Positions 1 to 11,560 of a stretch of DNA of 64,000 nt are shown one piece after another. Numbering within the stretch: the first letter of the stretch is position 1; every line of letters starts with the position of its first letter. The stretch comes from Cynocephalus volans (taxonomy: Eukaryota > Chordata > Mammalia > Dermoptera > Cynocephalidae). Location: NCBI RefSeq assembly GCF_027409185.1, contig NC_084462.1, positions 84,926,179 through 84,990,178 of the forward strand, read 5' to 3'. A model generated the notes under the pieces. It was not told the origin of the DNA. It made no database searches and was given only the letters and a program-made list of their open reading frames with translations. Both the position numbers and the translations under genes were made by a program.

Positions 1-214
1 TAACTTATGTGAGTCATTTTTATCTTCAAAATAAGGGAATTGTTTTTGGTCTGAAAGAACATTTGGATCCCTTTAAACACATGCTTCTAAAAAATGCAAA
101 TCCCGATGTATCATTACTGTACAGGAGTTTTGATTCTAGAATTTGCTCTCATTTCCAGAGGGTGTCCTAACATGCCAGACACCACCACCAACCCACCTAA
201 GCAATGTAGTGCAG

Positions 215-425
215 TGATTAACTGGGAGTTTTGGAGACTGACAGGTCTGTCTTCATTTTCGAGCTCTGACCTTAAGCAGGCTACTTATGTTCTCTAAGCC
301 TCACTTTCCTCGTGTTTAGAATAAAGATGATAATAAAGCCTAAGGTCATTACGAGGATCAAATAAAGCAATGTACGTAATGTAAGCAGCTCAGTGTCTAC
401 AACTTAATAGTCAATAAATGGTAGC
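215..425 (+). repeat. MIR SINE
   Basis: The central part reads like the MIR core: a 'gagctctgacctt..ttatgttctctaagcctcactttcctc' type core, an AAATAAAGCAATGTACGTAATG segment, then a cagctcagtgtct tail. It is ancient, diverged and sense-oriented. Sequence from 1 to 214 shows no feature I recognise. Confidence 0.7.
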
Positions 426-429
426 AATT

Positions 430-920
430 GTTTTCAATTCTACCTTTTCTGCTCTTTTTTTTAAATAAGATGAAATTTAACTCGGATAAATGTAAAGCCC
501 TACACATAGGTGTTTTAAAAAATAAGCAAGTAGAGGACAAAGAGTGGTAATTTATTGAGCCGATTAACCTCAGGGTTAATTGACATGATGTTGCCTGTGA
601 GTCAGCGGTATGTTGTGAGGGTCCAGAAAGGCAATATGATTTTATGTTGCTTTAGGAGAAATTAGAATGCACATCTAAAGCCAAGGCTATTTTTCTCCAT
701 CTGCCTTTTGCTGTTTGTACAGACCTCAGAATTACACTCTTAAGTTGAACATTTACAAACCGACTTGTCTGGAGGAAGAGAAGAGAAAGGACTTATGCCA
801 TATTACACTCATTCATAACTAATACATTCATTTTTTGACTCTCCCTCAACATTTTTGACCTCCTGTTATGTAAGGCTTCCTGCCAGCAGAATGCAAAGGA
901 GGAAAAGAGCAGGTTCCCAC
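430..920. other. AT-rich non-coding, no repeat recognised
   Basis: No repeat family or coding signal is evident. The part around 540-790 is not low-complexity and includes homeodomain-like TTAATTGA and TGAGTCAGC (AP-1/MARE-like) words close together, so it is a possible conserved non-coding element. Only cross-species alignment would tell. Confidence 0.35.
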
Positions 921-924
921 CCAT

Positions 925-1140
925 CCTTTACTGGCTACAGGACTGTGGCAAATTATTTTACCTCTGAGCTTTAGTTTCCTCAAACATAAAATGAGGAACT
1001 TATTATTATTTTATGTTATTAGATACTGATTTAATCTTCAAGTCTATCCTATCAGAGTGTTTGCCTCACAAAGTTGTTGGAAGACGTAGTTGTATATAAA
1101 TACATAGCCTGTCTAGTGCACAGTAGAACTCAAGCAATAT
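925..1140 (+). repeat. MIR SINE
   Basis: MIR core words are visible: actgtggcaaattatttta, cctctgagctttagtttcct, aaaatgagg, then a 3' part with 'gtctagtgcacagtagaact'. Sense orientation and heavily diverged. Confidence 0.7.
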
Positions 1141-2505
1141 GGTACCCTCCACCCATTCCTTCTCTTGATTAGAGACAGTGGAACACTACTGTAATCTAGC
1201 CTTGAGAATAGATGGGGTTTATGACTTTTATGCATATTATAAAAAGCAGACCAAGAAGTGTTTCAACTGTTCTCATTGTTTAGAATGAAGTATGAGATTA
1301 TATATACTTCCACTACCACTACCCCTCTTTCCCAACTGCTACAGTCTGTTTTCTTCAACTAAGGCTGTTGTGAAAGTTGATGAAATCAATTTTCACCAAA
1401 TCAGACAATACAGGGCCAGGAAAGGCGTGCAGGAGAGGGGTCCATGCTTGCTTATCTGTGTAGGGACTAAGGGAAGATGTCCTCTTCACTCCTGAAGGTT
1501 CATTAATAAAAATCACTGACAAATTTAGATCAATATGAAAAAAAGGCTTAATAATTTTTATTATTTAAAGTGCTGGGGAAGGACAAAACATGGGGGAATT
1601 GCAAGAGAGTAATTTCCCAGTTTTCCATTGGGGTGTAGAGCTTATATACCCATCTCCCTAGGGAAAGGGGAGATGGGGTTGTAGGAATAAATGATTCTTA
1701 GAGGGATACAGTGGGCCTGGAGAACATATAATGGCCTGGGGCAGTCTATTTGGCCCGCAGAGCAGACAATGTCTGGTATAAAATTTTCTTTAAAATACTG
1801 AATAAAACCAAAATAGAAGACAATGGTCTGTGACAAAAGTCTATCCATGTGTGTTTATAGATTTCAGTCTTTCTTCCTGAAATATGAGTTAAATTAATGA
1901 AAAGTCAGGGAAAGGACCAGAGGTGATTGTCTCCTTCTTTGGCAGGTCTGGACGTTAGGCAGATAAGGGAACAGCTTCATACTGTGCTTTGGAGAGTGAC
2001 AGGATGGTGGGGGATGGGGTAGTTAGAGAGACCTTAAGGCTGCTTCTTTATTCCAGCATGTCAAAGCACCGTATTTTGGGATAACAGCTTTCTGCACCCC
2101 AGCATCTGAGATAAGAACTGTTTCTAAGAACTTTCTAAAACCCATCAGAAATCCCTTCACATCCTTCATGCATCTCCTGCTTTGCATGTATGCACATATT
2201 TCTGTGTAAGATTTATCATTATACATTCTTTAGAGCTACAGTAATTTGGATAAGATGCTCCGAAAGAAACTTGCCCAGTAATGGCCTATCAACCAATGAA
2301 CTAATAACCAATCTGGCTTTGAACCTCCAAAACCAGTGAACTCTGTTTCCAAGCAGCTTACATAAACCTCTCCCTTTTTGCCAACCAAAGCTTTCTTTTA
2401 CCCATCCTCATTGAACACACTCATGGCTTGCCATGGCGTTCATTTCGGATTATAATCCTATTTTCTATTCCCGAACGAACTCATTATATTTGGAGATATT
2501 TTTCT
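1141..2505. other. Non-coding; possible old LTR-type sequence, family not identified
   Basis: There is no coding signal. The 1500-1640 and 2100-2480 parts have LTR-like character: a moderately GC-balanced block, a 'cataaacctctccctttttgcc' stretch followed by 'cattgaacacactcatggc', resembling the U5 part of ERV1-type LTRs. I could not define termini or target-site duplications, so this is only a suggestion. Confidence 0.25.
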
Positions 2506-3212
2506 CTAATTTTTTTTTTTTTATTTTTTTTTTTAGGTTAATACTGGGTTATCAGCCTATGTTTTGGGACCAGGCTCTGTGAAAGGAGTTTCACCCTTTT
2601 CAGCAAGTGTACTCTTGCTGGAGAAGGTCTGCATTCCTACATTTGCATGATAGGATCTCTGGCCATTTTAGGCCCTGCTTCATGCTCCAGTCATTGCCTT
2701 AGTCTGAGCTACTGAAGTGAGTCTTAGAAAAAACTTTGTCATAAGGGGATATTGAAAATTGATTCATTAATTTAGAGCACCAAAATGCAAACGGAACATT
2801 TTGGGAGGAATTTGTTATAGAATTTTATCCTTCTGACTTTTCTTTGATATCGTTAGCTTTTCAAATCCTTTTAAATTTGAAAGAATTTGCCTCAAAATTC
2901 CAACTTGATCTTGCAATTGTTGTACAAATTTGCTGAACAATTGAATACCTAGAGATTCCCTTTTAAGTGTTTTCCTTCCTGTGGATTTCAAAGAAAAGAC
3001 TTGAGGCAGTTTTGTTGCAATGCCCTCAAAGCATGGAAAAATCCTGTATGCCCTGTAGGCAGCAGCACACAGCAGAAGAATTTAATTACTTTAGGTTTCG
3101 GTTATCATAGAGAAAAAATAGTGGGTTAAGGGTCCAGGACAGACCTGTTGGCAATGGAAGGCCCAGATCAGGCCAGATATTAGCATTCTCACTAAGCTGT
3201 GAAGATCTGGCC
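2506..3212. other. Non-coding, T-rich tract then unassigned sequence
   Basis: A poly-T/A run (2510-2536) is followed by about 650 bases without a gene or repeat I can name. Confidence 0.4.
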
Positions 3213-3331
3213 TGAGTAAGAATTTTTTTTTTTTTTTTTTTTTTGGGGGGAGGCAGCTGGCCGGTAACAGGGATCAAACCCTGGACCTTGGTTTTATCAA
3301 CTGAGCTAACCAGCCAACATATGAGTAAGAA
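3213..3331 (-). repeat. tRNA-Ile-derived SINE (CYN-like) with target-site duplication
   Basis: On the minus strand the body reads like tRNA-Ile: GGCTGGTTAGCTCAGTTG (A box), an internally deleted anticodon arm with ACCAAGGTC, then GGGTTTGATCCCTG (B box), followed by CCGGCCAGC and a poly-A tail (poly-T on +). It is flanked by a 10-bp direct repeat tgagtaagaa at 3213-3222 and 3322-3331, the target-site duplication of L1-driven retroposition. It resembles colugo CYN-SINEs. It is not a tRNA gene: the cloverleaf is broken and a tail is present. Confidence 0.8.
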
Positions 3332-3499
3332 CTTTTTAAGGAAATTGTTCCTTTTTGGTCATTCATCCATTTATTCAGTGAAATTTTCTTTAATTTCATC
3401 AATTTTTTAAATTCATCAATTAGTTTGAATATTTCAGTAATTCTGATGTGCAAAGGGGATGTTGATATTGACTCAAATTCTTTAGCCTCAGATGTGAAT

Positions 3500-3640
3500 A
3501 AGAATGTCTTTGGAGAGCTAGTTTAAATTCAGATTCTTGTACTCTATCACTTAGAGATTCTGACTCATGACATCTAGAGTGAAGCCCAGGAATCTGCATG
3601 TTAATAAGCCGCACAGGTAATTCTGATGCCAACAGATTTC
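3500..3640 (+). repeat. hAT-Charlie DNA transposon fragment (MER5-type)
   Basis: Contains the typical string 'cttggagagctagtttaaat..agattct', 'gagattctgactcatga' and 'aggaatctgcatgttaataag' then 'caggtaattctgatgcc', as in MER5-like non-autonomous Charlie elements. Confidence 0.6.
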
Positions 3641-4164
3641 CCGTGCTTGTGAACATATTCACATAGACCCTTTGGAGAACAGTGTAATCTCTCTGTCAAA
3701 GACTTATCATTATTGTCATGTATGTTAACAAATCCAAACTCTAGTCCACTCTCTGCTTTTAACCAAGTCAACTTACTTTTCTTTTGTTTTTGTTTTTGTT
3801 TTTTTACCCATAAAATAGGGATGTGGATGAGATTTCTATAAATTCTCATGCTGTCCCTTAATTTGATGATTTTCTCCATTTTAGATTTGTCTAAAAGAGT
3901 ATTCCTTGAGCTGTTACAGATTAAGGCTCCTCTTTAGAGAAATGGACTGTTGAGTAAGATCTACCCAAAATCCTGTAAAATTCTTAGACTCCATTGGGTA
4001 TTAATAGTCCCACTTTCTTTATTACCACCTTCTTATGTTGAGAAATATAATGGATGGATGATTTCAGGAGTAGGAAGGTGAGAAGGTTTGGTTTATAGAG
4101 ACTGTCTTATTTTTTAGAGGTTGAGCTTTTTTTTTTTTTTTAAATGTGGGTGTAAATTTCCAGC

Positions 4165-4425
4165 CGAATATTTCAGTCATTGAACTTCCCCTTCAAGAGG
4201 CCCTTCTTGATCCCCTTCCCAGGCAGGGTTAAGTGCAGTCTCTTCTGTGCTCTTCATCCCCCTTGTGGGAACCAGGCCTCAGCCCTTCTCACTTGGTGGT
4301 TGCAGAGGTTCCATGGTCTGTCAGCATCTTGGGGCAGGAACTGGGGCTTTCATCTCAGTGTCAGGTACAGAACAGAGTCAAGCTACAGTAGATGCTTCAT
4401 GAATATTGTAGTGAATTAACTGCCA
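4165..4425 (+). repeat. LINE L2, 3' end
   Basis: Words diagnostic of the L2 3' region: aagaggcccttcttgatccc, a CT-rich middle, 'ggaactggggctttcatctc', 'aggtacagaacagagtcaag' and 'tagatgcttcatgaatattg'. Sense orientation. Confidence 0.65.
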
Positions 4426-4429
4426 CTTT

Positions 4430-5980
4430 TCAAACCACTGTTAAAACAAAATTCCTTTATTTTATATAGTGTATTTCATAATTTTCTCTTGTCAATGTGA
4501 AAACTGTGCTATTTCAGTATGTCTGATTTTGAGAGATAAAGTATATTCAATTGCAATTATTATTTAAAAATTGAAACTGAAAAGAATTTTTACTATTATC
4601 ATAAATTTTGTTTTTTAGTTAAGGTAAACAGTTATTTCTAATAACCCATCATGCCACATAGGCACACAAATACTTATTTCTCCTCTTCTTGTGTCACTGG
4701 GAGGCAAGCATTTGAAGCAGCTTCTTTATGTGCATTTTGATTTCCTACTGAACAAAACATACCAATAGGAAGAGCTTCATATTTTTCTTTCAGGGCAATC
4801 ACAGAGATAAACCAAGTTAGAGCAACTCTCTTGAATAGCTAATATCTGTCGCCTGGAGAAGGAGAAAATTATTTTCTGCTCTTCGTGTTGATGTGTATAG
4901 AACATGTGTTCTGAGTAGCTGCTATTTTCATTGCCTCTTTTTCCAGCTGAGGTGCAACATAAACTATTTTAATTAATATTGGGTCACCAAAAGGGATTGA
5001 AATAGCCAATTGAATTCTGCCAAGATAGAGTCTTTTGATGAAAACATACCTTTATTGATTGTGGATGAAGAAAATCATTCTTAAAATGAAATCCAGAGAA
5101 AAATCATATCCCTCCGAGAAAATTTCTGAGTGGCAGGCTGAGATTAACATCATAAAATTGAATTTGTGCTGCAAGCCTTTGATGTAATCAGCAGCTGGGA
5201 GATGGTGTTGCCCTTGCTGTGCTCCCTCTGATTGTGCTGAATTATTGTGCAGAATGAAATAAGTGTTTCTTGTGTCCCTCCTCTAAGAAATACAAACAAG
5301 GTATTACTAGGTAGTTTCTTGCTAGTTAAAATGGGCTGGATCGATTCCAGGCCTCTCAGGCTCATACATCCATGAATTATAGGAGTTGGACATTTATGCC
5401 TCAGGGACAGAATTTCTTGATATCACTGGACAGTGACTTTTTTTGGTTGGTGGAAATCCAGCAGAGAAGACACAAGAGGGATTCCCCTTGCCAGGGACTG
5501 TTTTTAGAACAAGTAAAGGCCAGGATGTGTTAGAAAGTGCCACATAGCACCTGTTGGCCTGAAGGTCCAGTAAAGCCCATCCCTGTTTCCCTGGGCTACC
5601 TCTTATGACATATGCTGCATTGAAATCACCTCAGTGTAGCAATCTTCTTTTGTATTCTGAGTCTTGTTCCATGACATCAGTGTTACATGGGCTTTTTACT
5701 GTTTTTGAATTAAGTCCTGATCCCTTGAAAACACTCTTGTCTATACAAGCACATGTAATGAATAGGTTTTATAGATTAAGCAGAGAATATCTACTCATAG
5801 ATTCACCACCCTCAGACTAAAGAGTAATTTAGCACCTTAACCACCCCTGTGGTTGAACCTCAGTTGTGTTTGTTTTGTTTTGTTTCATTTTCTTAAAAGA
5901 AATAGGTGGACTGGCTCATCTGTCTGGAAATGTAACCAGATGATGGTGTTGTTATGGACTCTCACTCTCACCCTTGGACA
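4430..5980. other. Non-coding, largely without recognised repeats
   Basis: No gene signal. The 4780-5130 portion is not repetitive and has balanced composition with words such as AATTAATATTGGGTCACC, making it a candidate conserved element. The remaining part shows nothing I can name. Confidence 0.35.
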
Positions 5981-5984
5981 GGTG

Positions 5985-6170
5985 AGATGAGCTTTGAGGT
6001 CAGACATATCTGGGGAGGTAATCCCAGCCACGGGATTTAGATTTACCGAACCTCTTTTTTCTAATCACACTAATGGTAGGTGTGCAGATTAAATAGAAAA
6101 TGCACGAGAAAACTCCACCACAATGTCTAGAGCACAGTTGGCATTCAGTAAACACTTGTTGAATTGAATT
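5985..6170 (+). repeat. MIR/L2-type fragment
   Basis: Ends with 'gagcacagttggcattcagt' and 'aaacacttgttgaattgaat', a common 3' end of MIR/L2 elements in sense orientation. The 5' part has 'gctttgaggtcagacatatctggg' as in MIR. Confidence 0.55.
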
Positions 6171-7035
6171 TATAATGCTGTCTCTTAAGACTGGGAAGAA
6201 GAATGAAGGTAGAAGGTACAGATGTGTCCTGGAGTAGGGGAAAGTGAGAGGAGCCGGGACTAGAGAAAATTCTGAGTAATAAAGAGGTGAGGTGGGGAAT
6301 ATGAAAAGGAGGTTGGACTTGGCTCATGACAGAAAATCCACAAAGACAAGAATGATTGCAAGTGCTTCACCTCCTGTACCCCAAATTACTGCTAGAATAG
6401 ATCAGAAAACCAGAATATATCTTTTTAAAAAATTCAGTATTCCAGTACGACTAAAATTTCTTTGGATTATGACCCTCAAGTCCTGTACTTCCTCTATCAC
6501 TCTCTCCAAACCACCTGGAATTCTACATTCATAACCTTCTTAGGGTAAATCTGTTTCAGCCTAGCTTCTGCTTGGATCCTAAAGTGAGAGAGATGAGTTT
6601 AAAGGCTTCCCAGGCAGGTGTTCTGGTCAGTGGCCAGAGTTGGAAAATACTAGAATCATGGGCATTAAGGAGCCTTCTTCAAGCAGGCCTTGTCCACATG
6701 GGCCCATATTCTTGCCTGTGGAAACACCTGCAATCTGCTTATTCTGGGAGGAAAGAAGATTGTCATATGGCAGTGGTCTAACTTACAATGTCAGTTTGTG
6801 CTGGAGTTGAGAAAAGGGAAGTAGATAGATGTCAGAGCCAAGAAAGGAAACAACTGACCCTTGGAAAAACATGGGAATTTTCAAGAAAAGCCAAAGTATA
6901 AAGAATGAACCATTGATAACTATGGGAATGAAGCTCACTTTGCTGTTGTACATGGGGAAGACTTATGCCAGCCTACTTTGCATCAGTTATTCACATATGT
7001 AGAACTTGACTTGTAGGTTGTGAATTGTAGAGGAC
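6171..7035. other. Non-coding, nothing recognised
   Basis: Purine-rich stretches and several short chance open frames, but no repeat family or gene that I can support. Confidence 0.4.
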
Positions 7036-7037
7036 AG

Positions 7038-7493
7038 TGCTGTGGATTGAATGTTCCCCTAAAAGTCACCAAAGCTTGGCACCCCCATTGTAACAATGTT
7101 AAGATGGTGGAAAACATGATTATGGTATTTGAAAGGTGGGGCCTTTAAGAGATGATTGGATTGTGAGGGCTATGACCATATGAATGGATGAATCCATTCA
7201 TGGAGTAATGGGTTAATCATGTAATGGGTTATCAGGGAGAGGTTCTGATGGCTTTACAAAGAGAGAAAGTTGAGCAGGTTAACTCTGATTGTGCTGTGCT
7301 CGCCATGTGATACCCTTCATTGCCATGGTACTCTGTAGGGTAGAGTTCCCACAACTAAGAAGGCCCTCACCAGATATGTTCCCTGTGCCTTGGACTCCAG
7401 ATCTTCCAAAAGTGTAAGAAATGAATTTCATTTCTTTATACATTACCCAGTTTCACATATTCTGTTATAAGGAACAGAAAACAGGCTAATACA
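7038..7493 (+). mobile_element. Solo LTR, ERVL-MaLR (MLT1/MST-like)
   Basis: Begins TGctgtggattgaatgttcc and ends 'aggctaatACA', as MaLR LTRs do. The internal order also fits: 'ggtggggcctttaagagatg', 'ggttctgatggctttac', 'gccctcaccagatatgttc', then the poly(A) region 'gtaagaaatgaatttcattt' and 'acccagtttcacatattctg'. It is flanked by near-identical 5-bp repeats gacag/ggcag, the expected duplication size. No internal retroviral sequence is attached. Confidence 0.8.
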
Positions 7494-7719
7494 GGCAGAA
7501 ACTTGTGTTTTTCATTTTTCATTTAGTAGGGCCTTAACAGACACTTGTTGAATGAATAATTAAATATATTACTTCTCAGGGAGCCCATGATATGGATAGA
7601 AAGGTGATTTATTATACAAAAGAAATGGAGAATAGAATTGGGTACCTGACCAATTGTGTGATTCAGACTAAAATTTAAATACTGTATACATTTCAAGAAC
7701 TGATGTATGCATTACGGGT

Positions 7720-8058
7720 AGAGCAACCTTAATTCAAAATTCTGAAATCTGAAATGCTCCAAAATTCAAAACGTTTTGAGCACCAACATGATGCCACGAG
7801 TGGAAAATTTTGCATTTAACCTCATATGACAGGTCATGTGTTTCATGTACACACTTATTAAAAATACTGTGTAAAATTACCTTTAGTCTATGTCTATAAA
7901 GTGTATGTGAAGCATAAATGAATTTTATGTTTTGATTTGGGTCTTAGCCCTAAGATATCTTATTATGTATATGCAAATATTCCAAAATCTAAAAGAAAGT
8001 CAGAAATACAAAGCACTTCTGGTGTCAAGCATTTCGAATAACAGATACTCAACCTGCA
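7720..8058 (+). mobile_element. Tigger-family DNA transposon fragment (MER2/MER8-like)
   Basis: Recognised by 'attctgaaatctgaaatgct', 'ccaaaattcaaaacgttttg', 'gagcaccaacatgatgccac', 'aaagtgtatgtgaagcataa' and 'aagcatttcgaataacagat' with the terminal 'actcaacctg'. These are the standard words of non-autonomous Tigger elements of this group. Confidence 0.8.
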
Positions 8059-8108
8059 TTAAGATCTGTGTTATGACTAGAAGAAAACAAAATCTGTCAG
8101 ATGGTATA

Positions 8109-8577
8109 CTAGTTTTCTAGGACTGCATAACAAAGTAACATAAACTGAGAGGCTTGAACAACAAAACTTTATTGTCTCACAGTTCAGGAGGCTAGAAGTC
8201 CGAAATCAAGATGTTGGCAGGGCTGGTTACTTCTGAGGGCTTTAAGGACAAATCTATTCCATGTTTCTCCCCTATCTTCTGGTGGTTTGCTGGCAATCTT
8301 TGGTATTCTTTGGCTTGCAGAAGAATCACTCCCATCTCTTCCTTCATCTTTACATGGCTTTCTCTCTGTGTGCATTTGTCTCCAAATTTTCCCGTTTTAT
8401 AATGACACTAGTCATATCGGATTAGGAGCCCACCCTAATCCAGTATGACGTCATCTTCACTTAATGAATTATATCTGCAACCGATCTATTTCTAAAAAAT
8501 GATCACATTTTGAGGTACTTGGAGTTAGGGCTTTTAACATATGAATTTTGGGGTCAGATCAATTCAACCCATAACAG
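8109..8577 (-). mobile_element. Solo LTR, MLT1-type ERVL-MaLR, antisense
   Basis: Reads as the reverse complement of an MLT1 LTR: 'tagttttctaggactgcata', 'ggcttgaacaacaaaacttt', 'cagttcaggaggctagaagt', 'gatgttggcagggctggtta', 'ggattaggagcccaccctaa' and 'catatgaattttggggtcag', ending 'aacccataaca'. A short chance open frame on each strand across it is not a gene. Confidence 0.85.
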
Positions 8578-8683
8578 AAAAGTGGTAGAATTTTAAAAAA
8601 TCAAAATGTTTTTTAAATTCAAATTATTTTACTTTGCCAATTTGATACTTTTGAAGTCTTTTTTTTTAAATTGTCCATTTTAA

Positions 8684-8793
8684 CAATTTTATTTACTTAT
8701 TTATTTGTGGCTGGCTAGTATGGGAATCCAAATCCATGACCTATGGTGTTACGAGGCTGCGCTCTAACCAACTGAGCTAATTGGCCAACCCCT
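8684..8793 (-). repeat. tRNA-derived SINE (CYN-like)
   Basis: On the minus strand: GGCCAATTAGCTCAGTTGGT (A box at 8766-8785), a variable arm, then GGATTTGGATTCCCAT (B box), followed by tagccagccacaaataaat and an A/T-rich tail. It has the same architecture as the SINE at 3.2 kb but is more diverged and retains more of the anticodon region. Confidence 0.75.
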
Positions 8794-8984
8794 GATGTTT
8801 TGTCTTTATCTCTCCTGCTTAATTCACTTAATAGATGAGATCTACTCTAAATTATAAATAGTAAAATGAATGATTATAAATAGCAAAGATTCTACTTATC
8901 TTAATACTGTTCACTTAACAGGATTTATACAGATTTTGAGATTTAAAAAGCCTTTCAATAATAACATTTAACATTTTTTGAATG

Positions 8985-9180
8985 CTTGCTATTTAATAAT
9001 TTCCATTGATTATCTAACAACTCTCACATCAACCCTATTAGATTAATATTATTACTTATCCTCATCTTATCGATGAGAAATCCAACACACAGTTGTAAAG
9101 TAATCTAAGAACATATAGTAGAAGAGTTGGCATTTGAATCCAGGTTGACTGACTTGAGGTCCTAACCATTAGCACAGGCT
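8985..9180 (-). repeat. MIR SINE, antisense
   Basis: Typical antisense MIR order: 'cctcatcttatcgatgagaa', 'acacacagttgtaaagtaat', 'agagttggcatttgaatcca' and 'ggttgactgacttgaggtcc'. Confidence 0.75.
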
Positions 9181-9299
9181 GTCTCCTTACTCATTACAGC
9201 AGGTGACCTAGATATTAATCCCATTTCATTGATGGGGAAAAGAGAGTTTAAGATAGTAGGAACTTGCTGGGTCAAAAAACCAGTAAACGTATAGGATTC

Positions 9300-9560
9300 G
9301 GGATTTAAGCTTAGATGTTATCTCCTTTGGGAAATCCTTCCCGTGTTTGGTTTGAAGCTCCAATTGTGTTTCCTCTCCAAACAATCTTACATTTAATTTA
9401 ACATAGCACCTATCACACTATGGGTTGACAGAAGGCATCCTATCTCCTTAGACACTTGAGGTTTCTGACTGTCTTTGTCTGTCTTGTCTACATCTCTAGA
9501 ATCTTGCATAGTCTCTGGTACATAGTAGATATTCAATAGATATTTTTTAACTAAATGTAT
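9300..9560 (+). repeat. LINE L2, 3' end
   Basis: Sense L2 words: 'gggaaatccttcccgtgttt', 'cacctatcacactatgggtt', 'ctctagaatcttgcatagtc' and 'tggtacatagtagatattca'. 9560-10280 then shows nothing nameable apart from AT-rich sequence. Confidence 0.7.
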
Positions 9561-10279
9561 ATAAATAAAGTCAAAGGGACCAAAGAAAAGAGAGACCAAT
9601 TGAAGACAAAAGAATTAAGGATTAATAAAAGGAGTAACTGAGGTGACAGAAGATGAAATCTGGGGTAAAGGTAAAAATGCTATATAAGAAATTAGTAGAA
9701 ATATCTGAGAAAAAATAAGCTAAAAATAAGGAAAAGTTGTGGAATGTTGAAATGATGAGAGGAAACTCATGTCTGAGTGACTTAATTTTCTTGGCTACTT
9801 GAAAGAAAATATCATCACTGTTGGAGTGGGAGGAATTACCTTGGTTGAGGTGGGGTTCCGAAAGGGTAGAGGAAAAGATTTGACTGTGGCAGTGGATTAG
9901 AGCCATGTTTCCTGATGTGATTTTAGGTAGTATACAGCAAGCATTTATGTTAATAGACAGTATTTACCTTAATGTGCATTTTGAAAAATATAACTAGTAC
10001 ATCAAACCGCATGATTTTATGAACATTCATGATTAAGATGATTCCAAAGGAGATACTTATATAACAATTTATTTTTACATCAGTTAATTTGATACTTAAC
10101 ATAAAGTGGATTCATTTTAAGAAATACATTAAGAAAATAGTTCTCTAGATTGTTCTTGGATATGGGAAAGAAAAGTATGACTCAATACTGAAAATAAATA
10201 TATTTACAGATTCACATATACAAATACAAATTGTTTTGCCTAATATCATGAATACTTAGTTAAAACTAATCAAAAGATG

Positions 10280-10405
10280 AATCAGTTGTCAGTACTTTGA
10301 GGGCAGGGACTATGTTTTTTTCTTTTTTATGTTCTCTGCAGCCCAACCCACCACCTAGCTACATTCAGTTCTCAATACATATTTGTTGAATTTAATTAAG
10401 AACAG
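10280..10405 (+). repeat. LINE L2, 3' end fragment
   Basis: Contains 'ctttgagggcagggactatg' and 'ttctcaatacatatttgttg', the standard L2 3' terminal words. A C/A-rich low-complexity run follows at 10533-10557. Confidence 0.65.
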
Positions 10406-10599
10406 ACTAGTAAAGTGGAATTTTTTTGCTCGTGTTAGAGACCTCTAGTTAAAAAAATAAAACAAAAGAACCCAGTGAGTTTCACTGTAAATATTCAGGG
10501 AGTTAAATGTAGTATAACCAACCAACCAAACACCCCCCCCCCCAAAAAAAAAAAACCCACTTAAATCCTAAAATTTTGAGGTTTTAAACAAGGAGATCA

Positions 10600-11560
10600 T
10601 AGTTACATGAAGTTGTTCATTGATTGCATATAAATAAAAGTGAAGGTGCCACCCAGAAGAAATTGAATTGTCCTTTTCATATTTCTTTTATCACCCTCAT
10701 GCTCATCTCTTCAACAGTGTCTGTAAATGGAGCACACTTAGCCTTTATTTGACTGTGTTAGCTCTGTTGCGCTACAACTTAATGAGCAAGGAGGTGAAGT
10801 TTGAAGGTAACACTTTGTGAAAATTTTTGACTCTCAAGGCAGGGAGAGTCACGAGCTGTGATGGAAACTTCATGCATGTAGTACATGTAGGGGTGTGATT
10901 TCTTGGCTGTTTTGTACATGTTTCAGATCACAGGTGTTTGGAGTTCAGAAACTAATTTGCATGCCTGTTTAATTCCTTCTTTGATTTCCAGGTTATTTTA
11001 GCATTGGCCTTACCTGCCAAGATATTCCCTACCTAAAACAAATTGCTTTCTAGAGTTTCCTAAGTAGCAGTCAATCACTCAATAGTAACATTTTTGGAGG
11101 AGCACAGCTTTGATGTTGGTTAGAGGTTAATTCTGAAATAGTCATGCTCCAGTGGATAGACCAGACAGAATTGTATGTGTTATTCAAATATGCCTTGGCA
11201 GACTTTGACTTTGTAGAAACAATTTTTTACCTTTTTTAAGGAGTTATCTGATTACAATCTGTTGGTAAAATAAGAACTGTTTCTTCAGATGCATCTGCAC
11301 ACAGACAGGTTTTTGAGGACAGACCTTCTGCTGAGACCACACCGGTTGGTTCCCATGGACTCCAGAGACTGCCTGCTTCATATTCTCCTGTGGTTAAAGT
11401 AGCTCTCACTCTGGCCTCCCCGAATGTCCAGGTACTTCTCCAGCTTTCTTCAGTGTACTTTGGCTCCTTATTCCTTCATAAAGCTCCCAAACTATTGCCA
11501 CTACTAGCTAGCTGTGTGACATGGGCCAAACTGCTCTATTTTACTCTTCAATCTCTGTAT
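10600..11560. other. Non-coding, no repeat recognised; possible conserved element
   Basis: About 950 bases with complex, non-repetitive composition. It includes an octamer-type CTAATTTGCATGCC around 10950 (ATTTGCAT, POU-factor motif). No open frame of note. Confidence 0.35.

Noticed and set aside
3223..3321. tRNA-Ile gene
   Set aside because: The anticodon arm is deleted, a poly-A tail and target-site duplication are present: a SINE.
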